A DNA stretch of 64,000 nt from Planctomycetota bacterium (GTDB taxonomy: Bacteria; Planctomycetota; J058; JAJDCQ01), in the NCBI GenBank assembly GCA_029260755.1, contig JAJDCQ010000073.1, forward strand, positions 1 through 64,000. The letters are read 5' to 3'. The notes below the pieces were generated by a model. It was given only the letters and a program-made list of their open reading frames with translations. It made no database searches and was not told where the DNA came from. Made by a program: the position numbers and the translations under genes. Below, piece by piece: positions 17,294 to 29,610 of this stretch. Positions within the stretch are counted from its first letter, which is position 1. Every line of letters starts with the position of its first letter.

Positions 17294-18220
17294 TCAGGCG
17301 GGAGGCAGGAGCTCCGCGAGCTCGGCGGCGAGCGCCTCGTCGGACCGGGGCACCGCGAGGAGCGTCAGGACGCGGTCCAGGACGTCGGCCGGGCGACCGC
17401 GGAGCCGCGGCATCAGCGTCGCCCGGACGGACGCCCCGAGGCGCCGCTCGATGAGTCCGGCCAGAACCTCCAGCCGCCCTTCTTCGCGGCCCTGCTCGAG
17501 ACCTTGCTCGAGACCTTGCTCGCGGGCCCGCTGGCGGAGCGTATCGATCGTGGTCGACTTCATGAGAACCTCCTCTGGTATTCTGTCAATCCACCGGACA
17601 TCTGGGAAGACATCGCCCGCGAACACGGCGAGCGCGGTCTGGAGCTCCGCTCGGCGTTCGATCGGCTCGACCCGGGCGAGGCGGTTCATTGCCTCGTCGA
17701 CGCGCTCCTCGGTCGCTCCGCCCGCGTACGGCAGCAGCGGAAGCAACCCGTCGGCGTCGCCCCGCAGGAGCGCCTCGGCGCCGAGGTCCTCCCACGCCCG
17801 GATCACCGCGAAATCGAATCGCAGCGTCGTGCCCAGGCGCGACCGCTGCTCGAACGTGCCCCTGGGATCCGGACGCTGCCGCGTGTCCCGCTTGAGCACG
17901 ATCAGGAACGAGCTGACGTCTTCGCGCCGGTGCGCATCGCGCACCCGACTCCAGTATCGGTAGACGCGTCGAGGCACCGTTGAGCGCCAGACGGCCTCGA
18001 CCTCGATGTGGATCCAGCTCGCCTCGCGGGCGCCATCGCACTCGAGCTCGACGCGGAGGACCTTGTCGAGCCGGCGCTCGGTCGCCGTGTAGACCGTCTC
18101 GTCCGGACGGACGTCGACGATCGACCCTGCGGGGCCGCCCACGTTCGCGAGGAGCAGCCGGGCGAACGCCTCGGGGTCCTCCCGGAGCAACACCTTCGAC
18201 GTGATATCGAGCTCACCCAC
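17294..18220 (-). CDS. Rpn-like PD-(D/E)XK nuclease-family protein
   Basis: This 308-residue protein resembles the Rpn / putative-transposase nuclease group (PD-(D/E)XK fold). An N-terminal acidic motif ERRLDKVLRVELE and a following WIHIEVEAVW supply candidate active-site acids. The C-terminal third has coiled-coil-like EQGLEQGLEQGREEG repeats, common in this group, encoded by tandem 12-bp DNA units near 17492-17520. Rpn proteins promote RecA-independent recombination and are often mobile. It starts with GTG, preceded by GGAGG. Composition is slightly less GC-rich than its neighbours, and a palindromic element lies 100 bp upstream. Confidence 0.72.
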   Translation of the reverse strand: MGELDITSKVLLREDPEAFARLLLANVGGPAGSIVDVRPDETVYTATERRLDKVLRVELECDGAREASWIHIEVEAVWRSTVPRRVYRYWSRVRDAHRREDVSSFLIVLKRDTRQRPDPRGTFEQRSRLGTTLRFDFAVIRAWEDLGAEALLRGDADGLLPLLPYAGGATEERVDEAMNRLARVEPIERRAELQTALAVFAGDVFPDVRWIDRIPEEVLMKSTTIDTLRQRAREQGLEQGLEQGREEGRLEVLAGLIERRLGASVRATLMPRLRGRPADVLDRVLTLLAVPRSDEALAAELAELLPPA

Positions 18221-18564
18221 CGCACGCCTCCGAGACCTCCCTCGGGAGCGTGGAGTCTACATCGCCGCGGGGCTGGCTCGATGCGCGAGCCGTCACGACA
18301 CGGCGCGGGTGGCGCGACGCCTAGGAGGCTGTTGCAGAATGACGCCGCGAGTGAAGCGACGGCGAGGAGCCTGCGACGAGTCGTCGCTTCACGCTCATTC
18401 TGCAACAGCCTCCTAGCGCCAGGACGAGGTCAGCCTCATCAGAGTCGTCAGGTGGACGGCGAGACTCTACCTCGGGGCGTGACGGACCCGGGCGCCGGGT
18501 CGGCGCGACCCGTTCGCTGGTCGGTTCCAAGAGCGTTCTGGGGCGAGAGTTCGCCGGCGCGGGG
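18221..18564. other. Intergenic region containing a 96-bp palindromic element
   Basis: Apart from the inverted repeat at 18321-18416, I see no gene or clear promoter in this 344-bp stretch. The short open frames that cross the palindrome are by-products of it. Confidence 0.5.
18321..18416. repeat. 96-bp MITE-like palindromic element
   Basis: Outer arms 18321-18342 and 18395-18416 are perfect 22-bp reverse complements beginning CTAGGAGGCTGTTGCAGAAT. Inner arms 18351-18361 and 18382-18392 (GTGAAGCGACG and its complement) extend the foldback. The centre is short and GC-rich. The ends carry CTAG, which could be a target duplication. No coding capacity is present. It looks like a non-autonomous mobile element or a REP-like unit. 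Confidence 0.78.
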
Positions 18565-19224
18565 TCAGGCGGGCTTTCGGTCGAGGAGCCGCGAGAGGTA
18601 GGCGAGCTCGGTGTCGAGGCCGGCTCCGGGGCCGGCGTAGGCGCGGACCTCCTCGCGGAGGTAGGCGATCACCTTGCGCTTGGCGCGGTGGACGTAGTTG
18701 CGGATGGCGCCGTCGGTGCAGCGCAGCGCCGCGGCGGTGTCGGCGTAGGACTCGCGGTTCAGGACGACCCGGATGAGGCTCTCCCAGTAGCTCGGGTGGT
18801 CCTCGCGGAGGCGGACGAGCGCGCGGCGGACGAGGCCGGCGATCCACTCGCGGTCGAACGTCTCGTCGGGGTCGTCGCCGCGCGGGTCGGCGACGGTCAG
18901 CTCGTCGAGGGGGACCGGCGCGGCGCCTCCGCCGCGCTTCTTCGCGCCCCGGCGCTCGACGTGGTGGCCGACGACGTGGCGGGCGACCGCGAGGACCAGG
19001 CTCCGGAGGCGGCCTCCGTCGCGGTCGGCCCGGTCGAGGACGCCGTCGTTGCAGAGGCGCAGGAGCACCTCCTGCGCGAGGTCCTCGGCCTCGCTCCGGA
19101 AGCCCCGGCTGGCGAGGTATCCGAGGAGCGCGGGCCGGTAGCGCTCGACGAAGCTGGTGAGCGCGTTCGCGTCGCCGGAGCGGGCCGCGTCGACGAGGGT
19201 CCACCGCGTCGTCGGGAACGCCAT
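18565..19224 (-). CDS. ECF-type RNA polymerase sigma factor paired with a kinase
   Basis: This is a 219-residue sigma-70 family protein. Region 2 runs from about 10-80 (TRWTLVDAARSGD, FVERYRPALLGYL, AEDLAQEVLLRL). Region 4 at about 135-190 has the helix-turn-helix SYADTAAALRCTDGAIRNYV followed by HRAKRKV. No anti-sigma gene is adjacent. Instead its ATG (19224-19222) shares one base with the kinase stop (TGATG), so the two are translationally coupled. ECF factors controlled by Ser/Thr kinases are known in planctomycetes, which makes phosphorylation the likely input. A C-terminal extension of about 30 residues follows region 4. Confidence 0.9.
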   Translation of the reverse strand: MAFPTTRWTLVDAARSGDANALTSFVERYRPALLGYLASRGFRSEAEDLAQEVLLRLCNDGVLDRADRDGGRLRSLVLAVARHVVGHHVERRGAKKRGGGAAPVPLDELTVADPRGDDPDETFDREWIAGLVRRALVRLREDHPSYWESLIRVVLNRESYADTAAALRCTDGAIRNYVHRAKRKVIAYLREEVRAYAGPGAGLDTELAYLSRLLDRKPA

Positions 19225-21542
19225 CAGCGGCCTCCCGCGCGCGCGGCGATCGCGTCCAGCCAGGCGCTCGCCCAGCGGCGGCCGGCGTCGTCCTCGGCGA
19301 GCGGGGCGCCGCGGCGGGGCGTCGCGAGGGCGGCGCGGCCGCGCGCGAGGGCCGCGTCCACGTCGCCGCCGTCGGCGAGCGCCCGCTCGGCCTCGACGGC
19401 CGACGCTCCCGCGATCGCGACGATCCGCGCGCGCCGATCGCCGGGCGCGGCCTCGCCGAGGGCGCGGGCGAGGGCGGGGTCGATGTCGGTCGGGGCGGCC
19501 GTCCCGGCCTGGTGGGCGGTCTGCCACCGCCGGAGCGCGAGGAGGAGGATGGCCTCGGCCTCCTCGTGCTGCGGCCGGCGCTCGATGATGTCGGCCAGAT
19601 GACGGAGCGCGCGCCGCAGGGGCTCCGCGCCGGTGGCGGGCTCCGCGTCGACGCGGGCGAGCTCGACGAGGGCGAGGGCGAGGCGGGCCGGGCCGGACGA
19701 GCCGTGAGAGAAGCGGGCCGAGAGGGCCTCGTCGGCCGCGTCGAGGTCGCCGGCGAGGGCGAGGAGCTGGCCGCGAAGGAGCCGGTCGCGGCCGCTCGCG
19801 CTTCCCGTCAGCTCGGCGGCGATCGCCCGGAGCGCGTCGTCGGAGCGCGCGGCGGCGGTCCGGCGGAGCCGGTCGGCGTGCTCGCGAAGCTCGCCCCGGA
19901 TGAGGCCCCGCTCGGCGGCGGTCGCCTCGCGCTCCATCCTGTCCCGATGGGCTCGGGCGGGGCGCGCTCCGTCGTCGAAGACGGGGTCGGGGACGAGCGA
20001 CCGCCGGAAGAGCCGTTCCCAGCGGCCGGTCGCCCGGAGGAGCGCGGCGAAGGCGAACTGCTTCGGGACCGACGTCTCGAAGTCCTCGCCGAGCACGTCG
20101 CCGAGCTGCGCGCGTCGGCCCAGGTGGGCGCAGGCGAGCGAGAGAACGAGGGCGAACCGCGCCCGCTCGTCGCCCGAACTCGCCGCGTGCCACCGCTCGA
20201 TCTGTCGCGCGTGGGCCTCGAGCTCCTCGAGCGCCGCCCGCGTCGGAGGTCCGGATCGGGCCGCCCAGGCCTCGATCTGCCGCTTGAGGCGCGCGAGCTC
20301 CTTCGCCCCCGGGACGATCGTCGCGGTCTCGCTCGCGGCGGCGGGCTCCGGCGCGGGGTCGGTCGTCTCGCGGTCGGTCGTGCTCTCGGAAGGGTCGGCC
20401 TCGGTCTCGGTCGACGTCGCGGTCGACGAGGGCCGCGTGGGGGGACCGATCGCCTCGGCAGGCTTCCGTCTCTCCTCGGGATCCGGACGCGCCCCCGGCG
20501 CGAGCAACCCGAGCGCCGCCCCGATCGCGATGACGAGGACGAACGCGCCGGCGACCGCTCCGACGACGATCGCAGTCGAGGTCGACGGCCGCGGTCGGGC
20601 CGACCCGGCGCGCGCCGCCTCGAGCGCCTCCGCCAGCTCCGCGGCGGAGCCGAACCGCGCGCCGGGGTCCGGCGCGAGGGCTCGCCGGGCGATCGTCACG
20701 AGCGTCGCGGGCGCGTCGGGCGCGGTCGCGCGGGGATCGGGGATCGGCTCGTCCCGCGACCGGAGCCGCTCGACGATCGTCCGTCCCCGATGCGGGGGCT
20801 GGCCGCAGAGGAGCTCGTAGAGCATCGCGCCGATCGCGTAGACGTCGCTCCGGGGATCGTCACGACGCCCCTCGAGCTGCTCGGGAGCCATGTAGCTCGG
20901 CGTCCCGAAGATCGCGCCCGAGCGCGTCGACTCGCCATCGCTCCCCTCGAGGAGCTTCGCGATCCCGAAGTCGCAGACGACGGCGCCGCGCTCGCCGAGG
21001 AGGACGTTTCCCGGCTTGAGGTCGTGGTGGATGATGCCCTCGGCGTGAGCGGCCGCGCACGCGCGGGCGACCTCGGCCAGGCGTGCGACCGCCTCGTCTA
21101 GCTCGAGGTCCGCCGTGGCGAGGGAGCGCTCGCCGATGAGCTCCATCACGAGGAACGGCGTGCCGTCGCCGGTGAGCCCCGAGTCGTGGACCGCGAGGAT
21201 GCCGGGATGGTCGAGGCGCGCGAGGAAGCGGACCTCGCGCTCGAACCGGGCGCGCGCGTCGCGGCCGGCTGCGACGAGCACCTTGACGGCCACCTCGCGC
21301 GCCATCGTCGGGTCGCGGGCGAGGAAGACCTCGCTCGAGGCGCCATCGCCGATCCGGCGAACGATCTCGTAGCGCCCGACTCGATCGGGTCCGCCCGGGG
21401 CGAGGTCGTCGGGCGAGATCATCCCGCCCGAGAGCATGGCCGCGGCGAGGGCGCCCTCGAGGTCATCGTCCGCCCCCGGGGCGGGCGCGGCGGCGGTTCG
21501 GTCGTTGGGCGGCGGAGCGGTCACGGACCGCCGTGGTAGCAC
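19224..21542 (-). CDS. Membrane Ser/Thr protein kinase upstream of an ECF sigma factor
   Basis: This 772-residue protein has an N-terminal linker (1-55) and a Hanks-type kinase domain (about 57-315). ATP-binding IGDGASSEVFLA, Lys87 in VAVKVL, DFG at 191-193 and GTPSYMAPEQ are all present. The catalytic loop reads IIHHDLKPGN, so the usual HRD arginine is His. A transmembrane helix (about 331-352) leads to an extracytoplasmic helical region of about 400 residues without an obvious domain. The GTG at 21542 gives the longest form; GTG 21524 is an alternative and neither has a clear ribosome site. It is cotranslated with the sigma factor, its probable target. Confidence 0.9.
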   Translation of the reverse strand: MLPRRSVTAPPPNDRTAAAPAPGADDDLEGALAAAMLSGGMISPDDLAPGGPDRVGRYEIVRRIGDGASSEVFLARDPTMAREVAVKVLVAAGRDARARFEREVRFLARLDHPGILAVHDSGLTGDGTPFLVMELIGERSLATADLELDEAVARLAEVARACAAAHAEGIIHHDLKPGNVLLGERGAVVCDFGIAKLLEGSDGESTRSGAIFGTPSYMAPEQLEGRRDDPRSDVYAIGAMLYELLCGQPPHRGRTIVERLRSRDEPIPDPRATAPDAPATLVTIARRALAPDPGARFGSAAELAEALEAARAGSARPRPSTSTAIVVGAVAGAFVLVIAIGAALGLLAPGARPDPEERRKPAEAIGPPTRPSSTATSTETEADPSESTTDRETTDPAPEPAAASETATIVPGAKELARLKRQIEAWAARSGPPTRAALEELEAHARQIERWHAASSGDERARFALVLSLACAHLGRRAQLGDVLGEDFETSVPKQFAFAALLRATGRWERLFRRSLVPDPVFDDGARPARAHRDRMEREATAAERGLIRGELREHADRLRRTAAARSDDALRAIAAELTGSASGRDRLLRGQLLALAGDLDAADEALSARFSHGSSGPARLALALVELARVDAEPATGAEPLRRALRHLADIIERRPQHEEAEAILLLALRRWQTAHQAGTAAPTDIDPALARALGEAAPGDRRARIVAIAGASAVEAERALADGGDVDAALARGRAALATPRRGAPLAEDDAGRRWASAWLDAIAARAGGR

Positions 21543-21593
21543 GCGCGCCGCCGCTTCGGCAACCGCCTTCGAGGGTCGTCGTGGCGGCGGCGA

Positions 21594-21815
21594 TCAGTCG
21601 TCGATGATGACGACGCACGTCCGCTCGCCGCACCGGCGACCGCTCTGGTGGACGTGGAGGTGGATCTCCTCGTCGGGACGGATGACATCGACGGCCGCGT
21701 CGACGGCGCCGAAGGCCGTCTCGATCGAGCGGTCGACGAGGCCGAACGCGATCCCGCAGCCGGGTGCAGCGAGGAGGGTGGCGGCGGCGAGGGCGAGCAG
21801 GGCGAGGCGGTTCAT
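21594..21815 (-). CDS. Small predicted lipoprotein
   Basis: This is a 73-residue protein with a typical lipoprotein signal (LALLALAAATLLAAPGC) followed by about 53 residues. These include an amphipathic stretch (IETAFGAVDAAVDVI) and an end with HLHVHQSGRRCGERTCVVII. The paired Cys could form a disulfide. No family is recognised. It lies upstream of, and on the same strand as, the kinase-sigma pair, 51 bases before it. Confidence 0.62.
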   Translation of the reverse strand: MNRLALLALAAATLLAAPGCGIAFGLVDRSIETAFGAVDAAVDVIRPDEEIHLHVHQSGRRCGERTCVVIIDD

Positions 21816-21975
21816 CGGTTCGACTCCGTTCGGGGGAGCCGATCCGGCTCCGGCTTCCGCGTTACGGAGGGTGAGTGCCGCGGGGAGGTCGAGGGTTACA
21901 CCGGGACGGAGCTTCTCGTCCGTCGACGGCGTAAGTCCTTGGTTGCCAGTTGACAGCGAGCGACCGCGGGTCGAA

Positions 21976-22005
21976 TTGCGTCGCCCGGCGCCGTCGGGGT
22001 AGGGT
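21976..22005 (+). promoter_or_regulatory. Possible promoter of the LURP-one-like gene
   Basis: TTGCGT (21976-21981) and TAGGGT (22000-22005) are spaced by 18 bases, with the gene start 45 bases beyond. Both hexamers are imperfect, so this is tentative. Confidence 0.3.
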
Positions 22006-22050
22006 GACGCGTCGCGTTGAACTCGAATCCTGGAAGAGAGAGCTTGAACG

Positions 22051-22635
22051 ATGAGTGACCTCTACGCCCTCGACAAGTACCTGATCCGCCGGAAGGTGTT
22101 CAAGCTCCTCGGCGCGGGATTCCACATCTACGATCCGGAGATGCAGCGGGTCTACTTCTACGCCGAGCAGAAGGCGTTCAAGCTCAAGGAGGACTTCACC
22201 GTCTTCGGCGACGAGGCGAAGACCCAGCCGGTCCTCCGGATCCAGGCGCGGAACATCATCGACTTCAGCGGCACCTACGACATCACCGACATCGAGAACG
22301 ACGAGGTCGTCGGCTGCGTTCGCCGAAAGGGCCTCAAGAGCATCCTGCGCGACGAGTGGGAGATCCTCGATCCCGACGAGAACGTGATCGCGATCGCCCA
22401 GGAGGACAGCGCCGCCCTCGCGATCGTCCGGCGGTTTCTCTCGAACCTGATCCCGCAGGGGTTCGACGTGAAGACGCCCGGCGGCGAGCTCGTCGCGCGG
22501 TTCGGGCAGTATTTCAACCCGTTCGTGTTCAAGATGGAGCTCGACTTCAGCCACGACAAGAACGACGTGATCGATCGTCGGCTCGGGATCGGGCTCGCGA
22601 CCTGCATGATGGCGCTCGAGGGTCGGCAGCAGTGA
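22051..22635 (+). CDS. LURP-one-related (tubby-like beta-barrel) protein
   Basis: This is a 194-residue protein with the pattern of the LURP-one-related / DUF567 family, related to tubby and phospholipid scramblase folds. It has KYLIRRKVFKLLGAGFHIYD at the start, repeated beta strands and a C-terminal hydrophobic helix (DRRLGIGLATCMMALEG). Family members are thought to bind membrane phospholipids, but the function in bacteria is unclear. A purine-rich GGAAGAGAGAG lies upstream of the ATG. It stands alone, divergent from the small lipoprotein and convergent with the sigma fusion gene. Confidence 0.82.
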   Translation: MSDLYALDKYLIRRKVFKLLGAGFHIYDPEMQRVYFYAEQKAFKLKEDFTVFGDEAKTQPVLRIQARNIIDFSGTYDITDIENDEVVGCVRRKGLKSILRDEWEILDPDENVIAIAQEDSAALAIVRRFLSNLIPQGFDVKTPGGELVARFGQYFNPFVFKMELDFSHDKNDVIDRRLGIGLATCMMALEGRQQ

Positions 22636-22669
22636 CCGCCGTCTGACGAGCGATCCCGCAGGACACGTC

Positions 22670-22704
22670 GCGGCCGGCCACGAGAAGCTCTCGAGGCCGG
22701 CCGC
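22670..22704. terminator. Strong hairpin between convergent genes
   Basis: GCGGCCGGCC (22670-22679) pairs with GGCCGGCCGC (22695-22704), and the loop contains a second stem (CGAGA/TCTCG). There is no T-run. It sits between the ends of the LURP-one-like gene and the sigma fusion gene, so a bidirectional terminator role is plausible. Confidence 0.5.
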
Positions 22705-22729
22705 TTCGCGTTCGGGAGTCGGCGCGGCG

Positions 22730-26191
<3,462 letters not shown>

Positions 26192-26597
26192 CGAATCGAT
26201 CCTCTTCGCAAGAGTCGAGGGCGCGGGTCGCCGTCGATCGCCCCGGTTACACCGGCGGAGAGCGACTTTTTCTCTCTCGTTCGAAAAAGAAGGAGTCTCG
26301 ACGTCGTGGCGGCGGCTGGCTGCCCTGGGGCTCAAATAGCTCACGTGATGGGGTTTATAACGCGAAAGCCCTGGCGTCCGGGTCGCCGCGACCCGATCTT
26401 CCGGACCGATGGGGCCCGTGCGACAATGAAATGAGGGGGCCCCCCGGGACCACGATGAACGGGTCGGGGCGACGCGCTGGGCGCGGCGGGCGCCGCCCGG
26501 TCGGCCTGCGGCCACGGCCACGGCCACGGCCACGGCCACGGCCACGGCCACGGCCACGGCCACGGCACGGGCACACGGGCGTGGGGGAAGCGGGCGG
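26192..26597. other. Intergenic region between the sigma-fusion gene and rnpB
   Basis: This gap of about 400 bp holds a hexanucleotide array (26509-26562) and some T-rich or A-rich patches, with a TTTATAA stretch near 26351. I found no supported gene. Open frames here owe their existence to the hexanucleotide array. Confidence 0.45.
26509..26562. repeat. Hexanucleotide microsatellite, nine CGGCCA units
   Basis: Nine uninterrupted copies of CGGCCA lie about 35 bases beyond the 3' end of rnpB. Such arrays are prone to slippage. On the minus strand the unit reads TGGCCG. Confidence 0.9.
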
Positions 26598-27050
<453 letters not shown>

Positions 27051-27119
27051 TGATGTCGTGGACGGCTCGTCGACGTCGGTCCTGTCGGGGACTCCGTCCG
27101 ACGTCGTCGTCGGCGCGCG

Positions 27120-27827
27120 CTACCGCTCGAGGTAGAGGATCCGCTGGCAGGTCCGGCAGATCAGGAGCTCGTTCCCGCCGAGGAGCTTGCTCTGCTCGTT
27201 GGCCGTGATGACCATGTAGCAGCCCTGGCAGGTGCCGTCCTTCGCCACCTCGGCCATCGCCGCGCCCTTGTGGCGCTCGAGGGCGCGCTCGTAGAAGTTG
27301 AGCTGATCGCTCGCGATGTCCTTGGCGATCCCGGCCCGATCGGCCTCGAGACCGTCGAGCTCGCCCTGGAGCTTCGCGGACTCGGCGCCCGTCACCTCAC
27401 GGGTCTTCGCGAGCGCCTCGCCGGTCGTCTTCTGCTTCTCGATCGACTCGGCCTTGATCGCCTCGTTCGCCTCGATCTGCTCCCAGAGGCCGAGGATCTC
27501 CTCCTCGATCTTGTTGATCGCTCGCTTCTCGGTCTCGATCTGGTTGACCAGCCCCTGGTACTCGACGTTGGTCTTGGCCTGGTTGAGCTGCCCCTGGTGC
27601 TTGAGCATGCCCTCCTGCCGGCCCTGCACGTCGAGGTTCTTGAGCTCGACGTCGCGCTTGAGGAGCTGGACGGTCTTGGCGGCGGTCTCGGCCGTCGACG
27701 TGGCGGTCTGGAGCTCGGCTTCGGCCGCCGCGATCGCGCGCGGCCCCTTCGCCAGCTCACGCCTGAGCCGGAGGATCTGGACGTCCAGCTCGTGGAGCTG
27801 GAACATCCCATCGAGATTGACGCTCAT
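27120..27827 (-). CDS. Coiled-coil protein with C-terminal C4 zinc ribbon (zf-RING_7/DUF164 family)
   Basis: This 235-residue protein has a long coiled coil (about 10-180, with many heptads such as LKRDVELKNLDVQGRQ) and a C-terminal zinc ribbon. The ribbon's ligands are CQGC and, 24 residues later, CRTC. The family is widespread and essential in some bacteria; proposed roles include nucleic-acid or secretion-chaperone functions, but none is settled. The start has GGAGGAAG nine bases upstream. Placement between rpoD and rnpB suggests a link with core RNA metabolism (inference). Confidence 0.88.
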   Translation of the reverse strand: MSVNLDGMFQLHELDVQILRLRRELAKGPRAIAAAEAELQTATSTAETAAKTVQLLKRDVELKNLDVQGRQEGMLKHQGQLNQAKTNVEYQGLVNQIETEKRAINKIEEEILGLWEQIEANEAIKAESIEKQKTTGEALAKTREVTGAESAKLQGELDGLEADRAGIAKDIASDQLNFYERALERHKGAAMAEVAKDGTCQGCYMVITANEQSKLLGGNELLICRTCQRILYLER

Positions 27828-27847
27828 TCAGGGACTTCCTCCGCGGG

Positions 27848-27868
27848 CTCCTCCGTCCCGCGGAGGAG
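27848..27868. terminator. Hairpin between rpoD and the zinc-ribbon gene
   Basis: CTCCTCCG (27848-27855) pairs with CGGAGGAG (27861-27868) across a five-base loop. No T-run follows on the minus strand. It overlaps the ribosome-site region of the next gene, so it may modulate translation rather than terminate transcription. Confidence 0.3.
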
Positions 27869-27888
27869 CGCGCTCTGTCTCTCTCCGA

Positions 27889-29610
27889 CTAGGTCCGGCT
27901 GACGCCGACGACACCCTCGAGGAAGCCCTCGAGCATCCGGCTTCGCACCGGGTGCTGGAGCTTTCGGACCGCCTTCGCTTCGATCTGGCGGACGCGCTCG
28001 CGGGTGACCTTGAAGATCCGGCCCACCTCCTCGAGCGTGTAGGTGTAGCCGTCGGTGATCCCGTAGCGGAGCTTGATGATCTCGCGCTCCCGGAACGTGA
28101 GCGTCTCGAGGACCTTCTCCAGCTTGTCCTTGAGCATCTCGTAGGTCGCCGCGTTGACCGGGTTCTCGGCCTGCTTGTCCTCGATGAAGTCACCGAAGAA
28201 CCCGTCGTCGCTCTCGCCGATCGGACGATCGAGCGAGATCGGGTGCTTGCTGATCTTCATGATCCGGCGGCACTCCTGGACGGGGATGTCCAGCTTCGTC
28301 GCCATCTCCTCGATCGTCGGCTCGCGACCGAGCGCCTGGATCAGCTTCTTCTGGATGTTCCGCAGCTTGGACATCGTCTCGATCATGTGCACGGGGATGC
28401 GGATCGTCCGTGCCTGATCGGCGATGGATCGCGTGATCGCCTGCCTGATCCACCACGTCGCGTAGGTCGAGAACTTGTAGCCGCGGCGGTACTCGTACTT
28501 CTCGACCGCCTTCATGAGACCCGTGTTCCCCTCCTGGATCAGATCCAGGAAGGAGAGGCCGCGGTTGCGGTACTTCTTCGCGATCGAGACGACGAGGCGG
28601 AGGTTTCCGCCCGAGAGCTTCCGCTTGGCCTGCTCGTAGTCGGCGTGGCGGATCTCGATGATCTCCATCCGCTTGATGTAGCGCTCGGTCGTCTCCTGGA
28701 TCGTGTCCTCGATCTCCTTGACCCGCTCCTTCGCCTCGCGCACCTCGGCGGCGCTCGCGCCGTTGTTCCGCGCCTTCTCGAGGGCGCGGTTCCGCTCCTC
28801 GAGGTCCTCGCGGACCCCGCGGAGGGTGTCGAGCATCGGCCGGACCTCCTTGATCTGGATGTTGAGCTCCTCGAGGAGGGTCACGGCGCGCCGCCGGCGA
28901 GCCTTGATCTTGTCGTCGAGCGGCTCTCGCTCCGGGGCGCGCTTAGTCAGCGCCCGGAAGTTCCACCAGTCCTCGGTGTTCGCGGCCATGATCGAGCGGA
29001 CGCTCGCGAGGTTGGTCGGCAGACGGGCCGCCATCTCGAGCTTCTTCTCGTCGTCGCCGCTGCTCACCTTGAGGGTCCGGTCGAAGGCGCGCTCGCCCTC
29101 GCGCACGTCGTGCAGGATCTGAATCGCCTCGGCGAGGCAGATCGGGCTCTCGAGCGTCTTCTTGCGGAAGCGCTTCCGGGTGAGCTCGATCCGCTTGGCG
29201 AGGATCAGCTCCTGCTCGCGGGTGAGGAGCGGGATCTCACCCATCTGGGTGAGATACATCCGGACGGGGTCGTCGATCTTCTCGGTCGCCGCCTCGGCGT
29301 ACTCCTCGGCGAACTCGTCGTAGTCGTCGGACTCCTCGTCCTCCTCCTCCGCCTTCTCGACGACCTCGACGCCCTTCTCCTCGAGGACCTTCAGGAGCGC
29401 GTCGACCTTGACCTCGACCTCCTCCTGGGTGAACTCCTCCTCGGGGAAGATCTTGCTGATCTCGTCGTGGACGACGTAGCCCCGCTTCTTGCCCTCGTCG
29501 ATGAGGGCCTGCGTGAGCTCGGCGATCTTCTTCTCGCGCGCGGCGAGGGCGTCGTCGACCGGCGCCTCGTCGGTCTCCGTGCTCGGCGGGGCAGCCTTCG
29601 CGGGCGTCAC
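27889..29610 (-). CDS. rpoD: Primary RNA polymerase sigma factor
   Basis: This is a 573-residue sigma-70. Region 1.1 lies near residues 25-85 and is followed by a very acidic stretch ([19 protein letters not shown]). Region 1.2 is [20 protein letters not shown]. Region 2 includes [18 protein letters not shown] and recognises the -10 box. Region 4.2 holds [20 protein letters not shown], the -35 reader. The GTG at 29610 overlaps the dnaG TGA (GTGA). The frame is open for another 209 codons upstream, but that sequence only shadows dnaG and is Arg/Gly-rich, so I reject it. Together with dnaG it forms the classic macromolecular-synthesis pair. Confidence 0.95.
   Translation of the reverse strand: MTPAKAAPPSTETDEAPVDDALAAREKKIAELTQALIDEGKKRGYVVHDEISKIFPEEEFTQEEVEVKVDALLKVLEEKGVEVVEKAEEEDEESDDYDEFAEEYAEAATEKIDDPVRMYLTQMGEIPLLTREQELILAKRIELTRKRFRKKTLESPICLAEAIQILHDVREGERAFDRTLKVSSGDDEKKLEMAARLPTNLASVRSIMAANTEDWWNFRALTKRAPEREPLDDKIKARRRRAVTLLEELNIQIKEVRPMLDTLRGVREDLEERNRALEKARNNGASAAEVREAKERVKEIEDTIQETTERYIKRMEIIEIRHADYEQAKRKLSGGNLRLVVSIAKKYRNRGLSFLDLIQEGNTGLMKAVEKYEYRRGYKFSTYATWWIRQAITRSIADQARTIRIPVHMIETMSKLRNIQKKLIQALGREPTIEEMATKLDIPVQECRRIMKISKHPISLDRPIGESDDGFFGDFIEDKQAENPVNAATYEMLKDKLEKVLETLTFREREIIKLRYGITDGYTYTLEEVGRIFKVTRERVRQIEAKAVRKLQHPVRSRMLEGFLEGVVGVSRT

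Noticed and set aside
15033..17963. Plus-strand long frame running through the Lon-like gene and the Rpn-like gene
   Set aside because: Arg/Pro-rich shadow frame crossing two convergent genes; no domain.
26509..26562. Possible CRISPR-like array
   Set aside because: Units are six bases with no spacers; it is a microsatellite.
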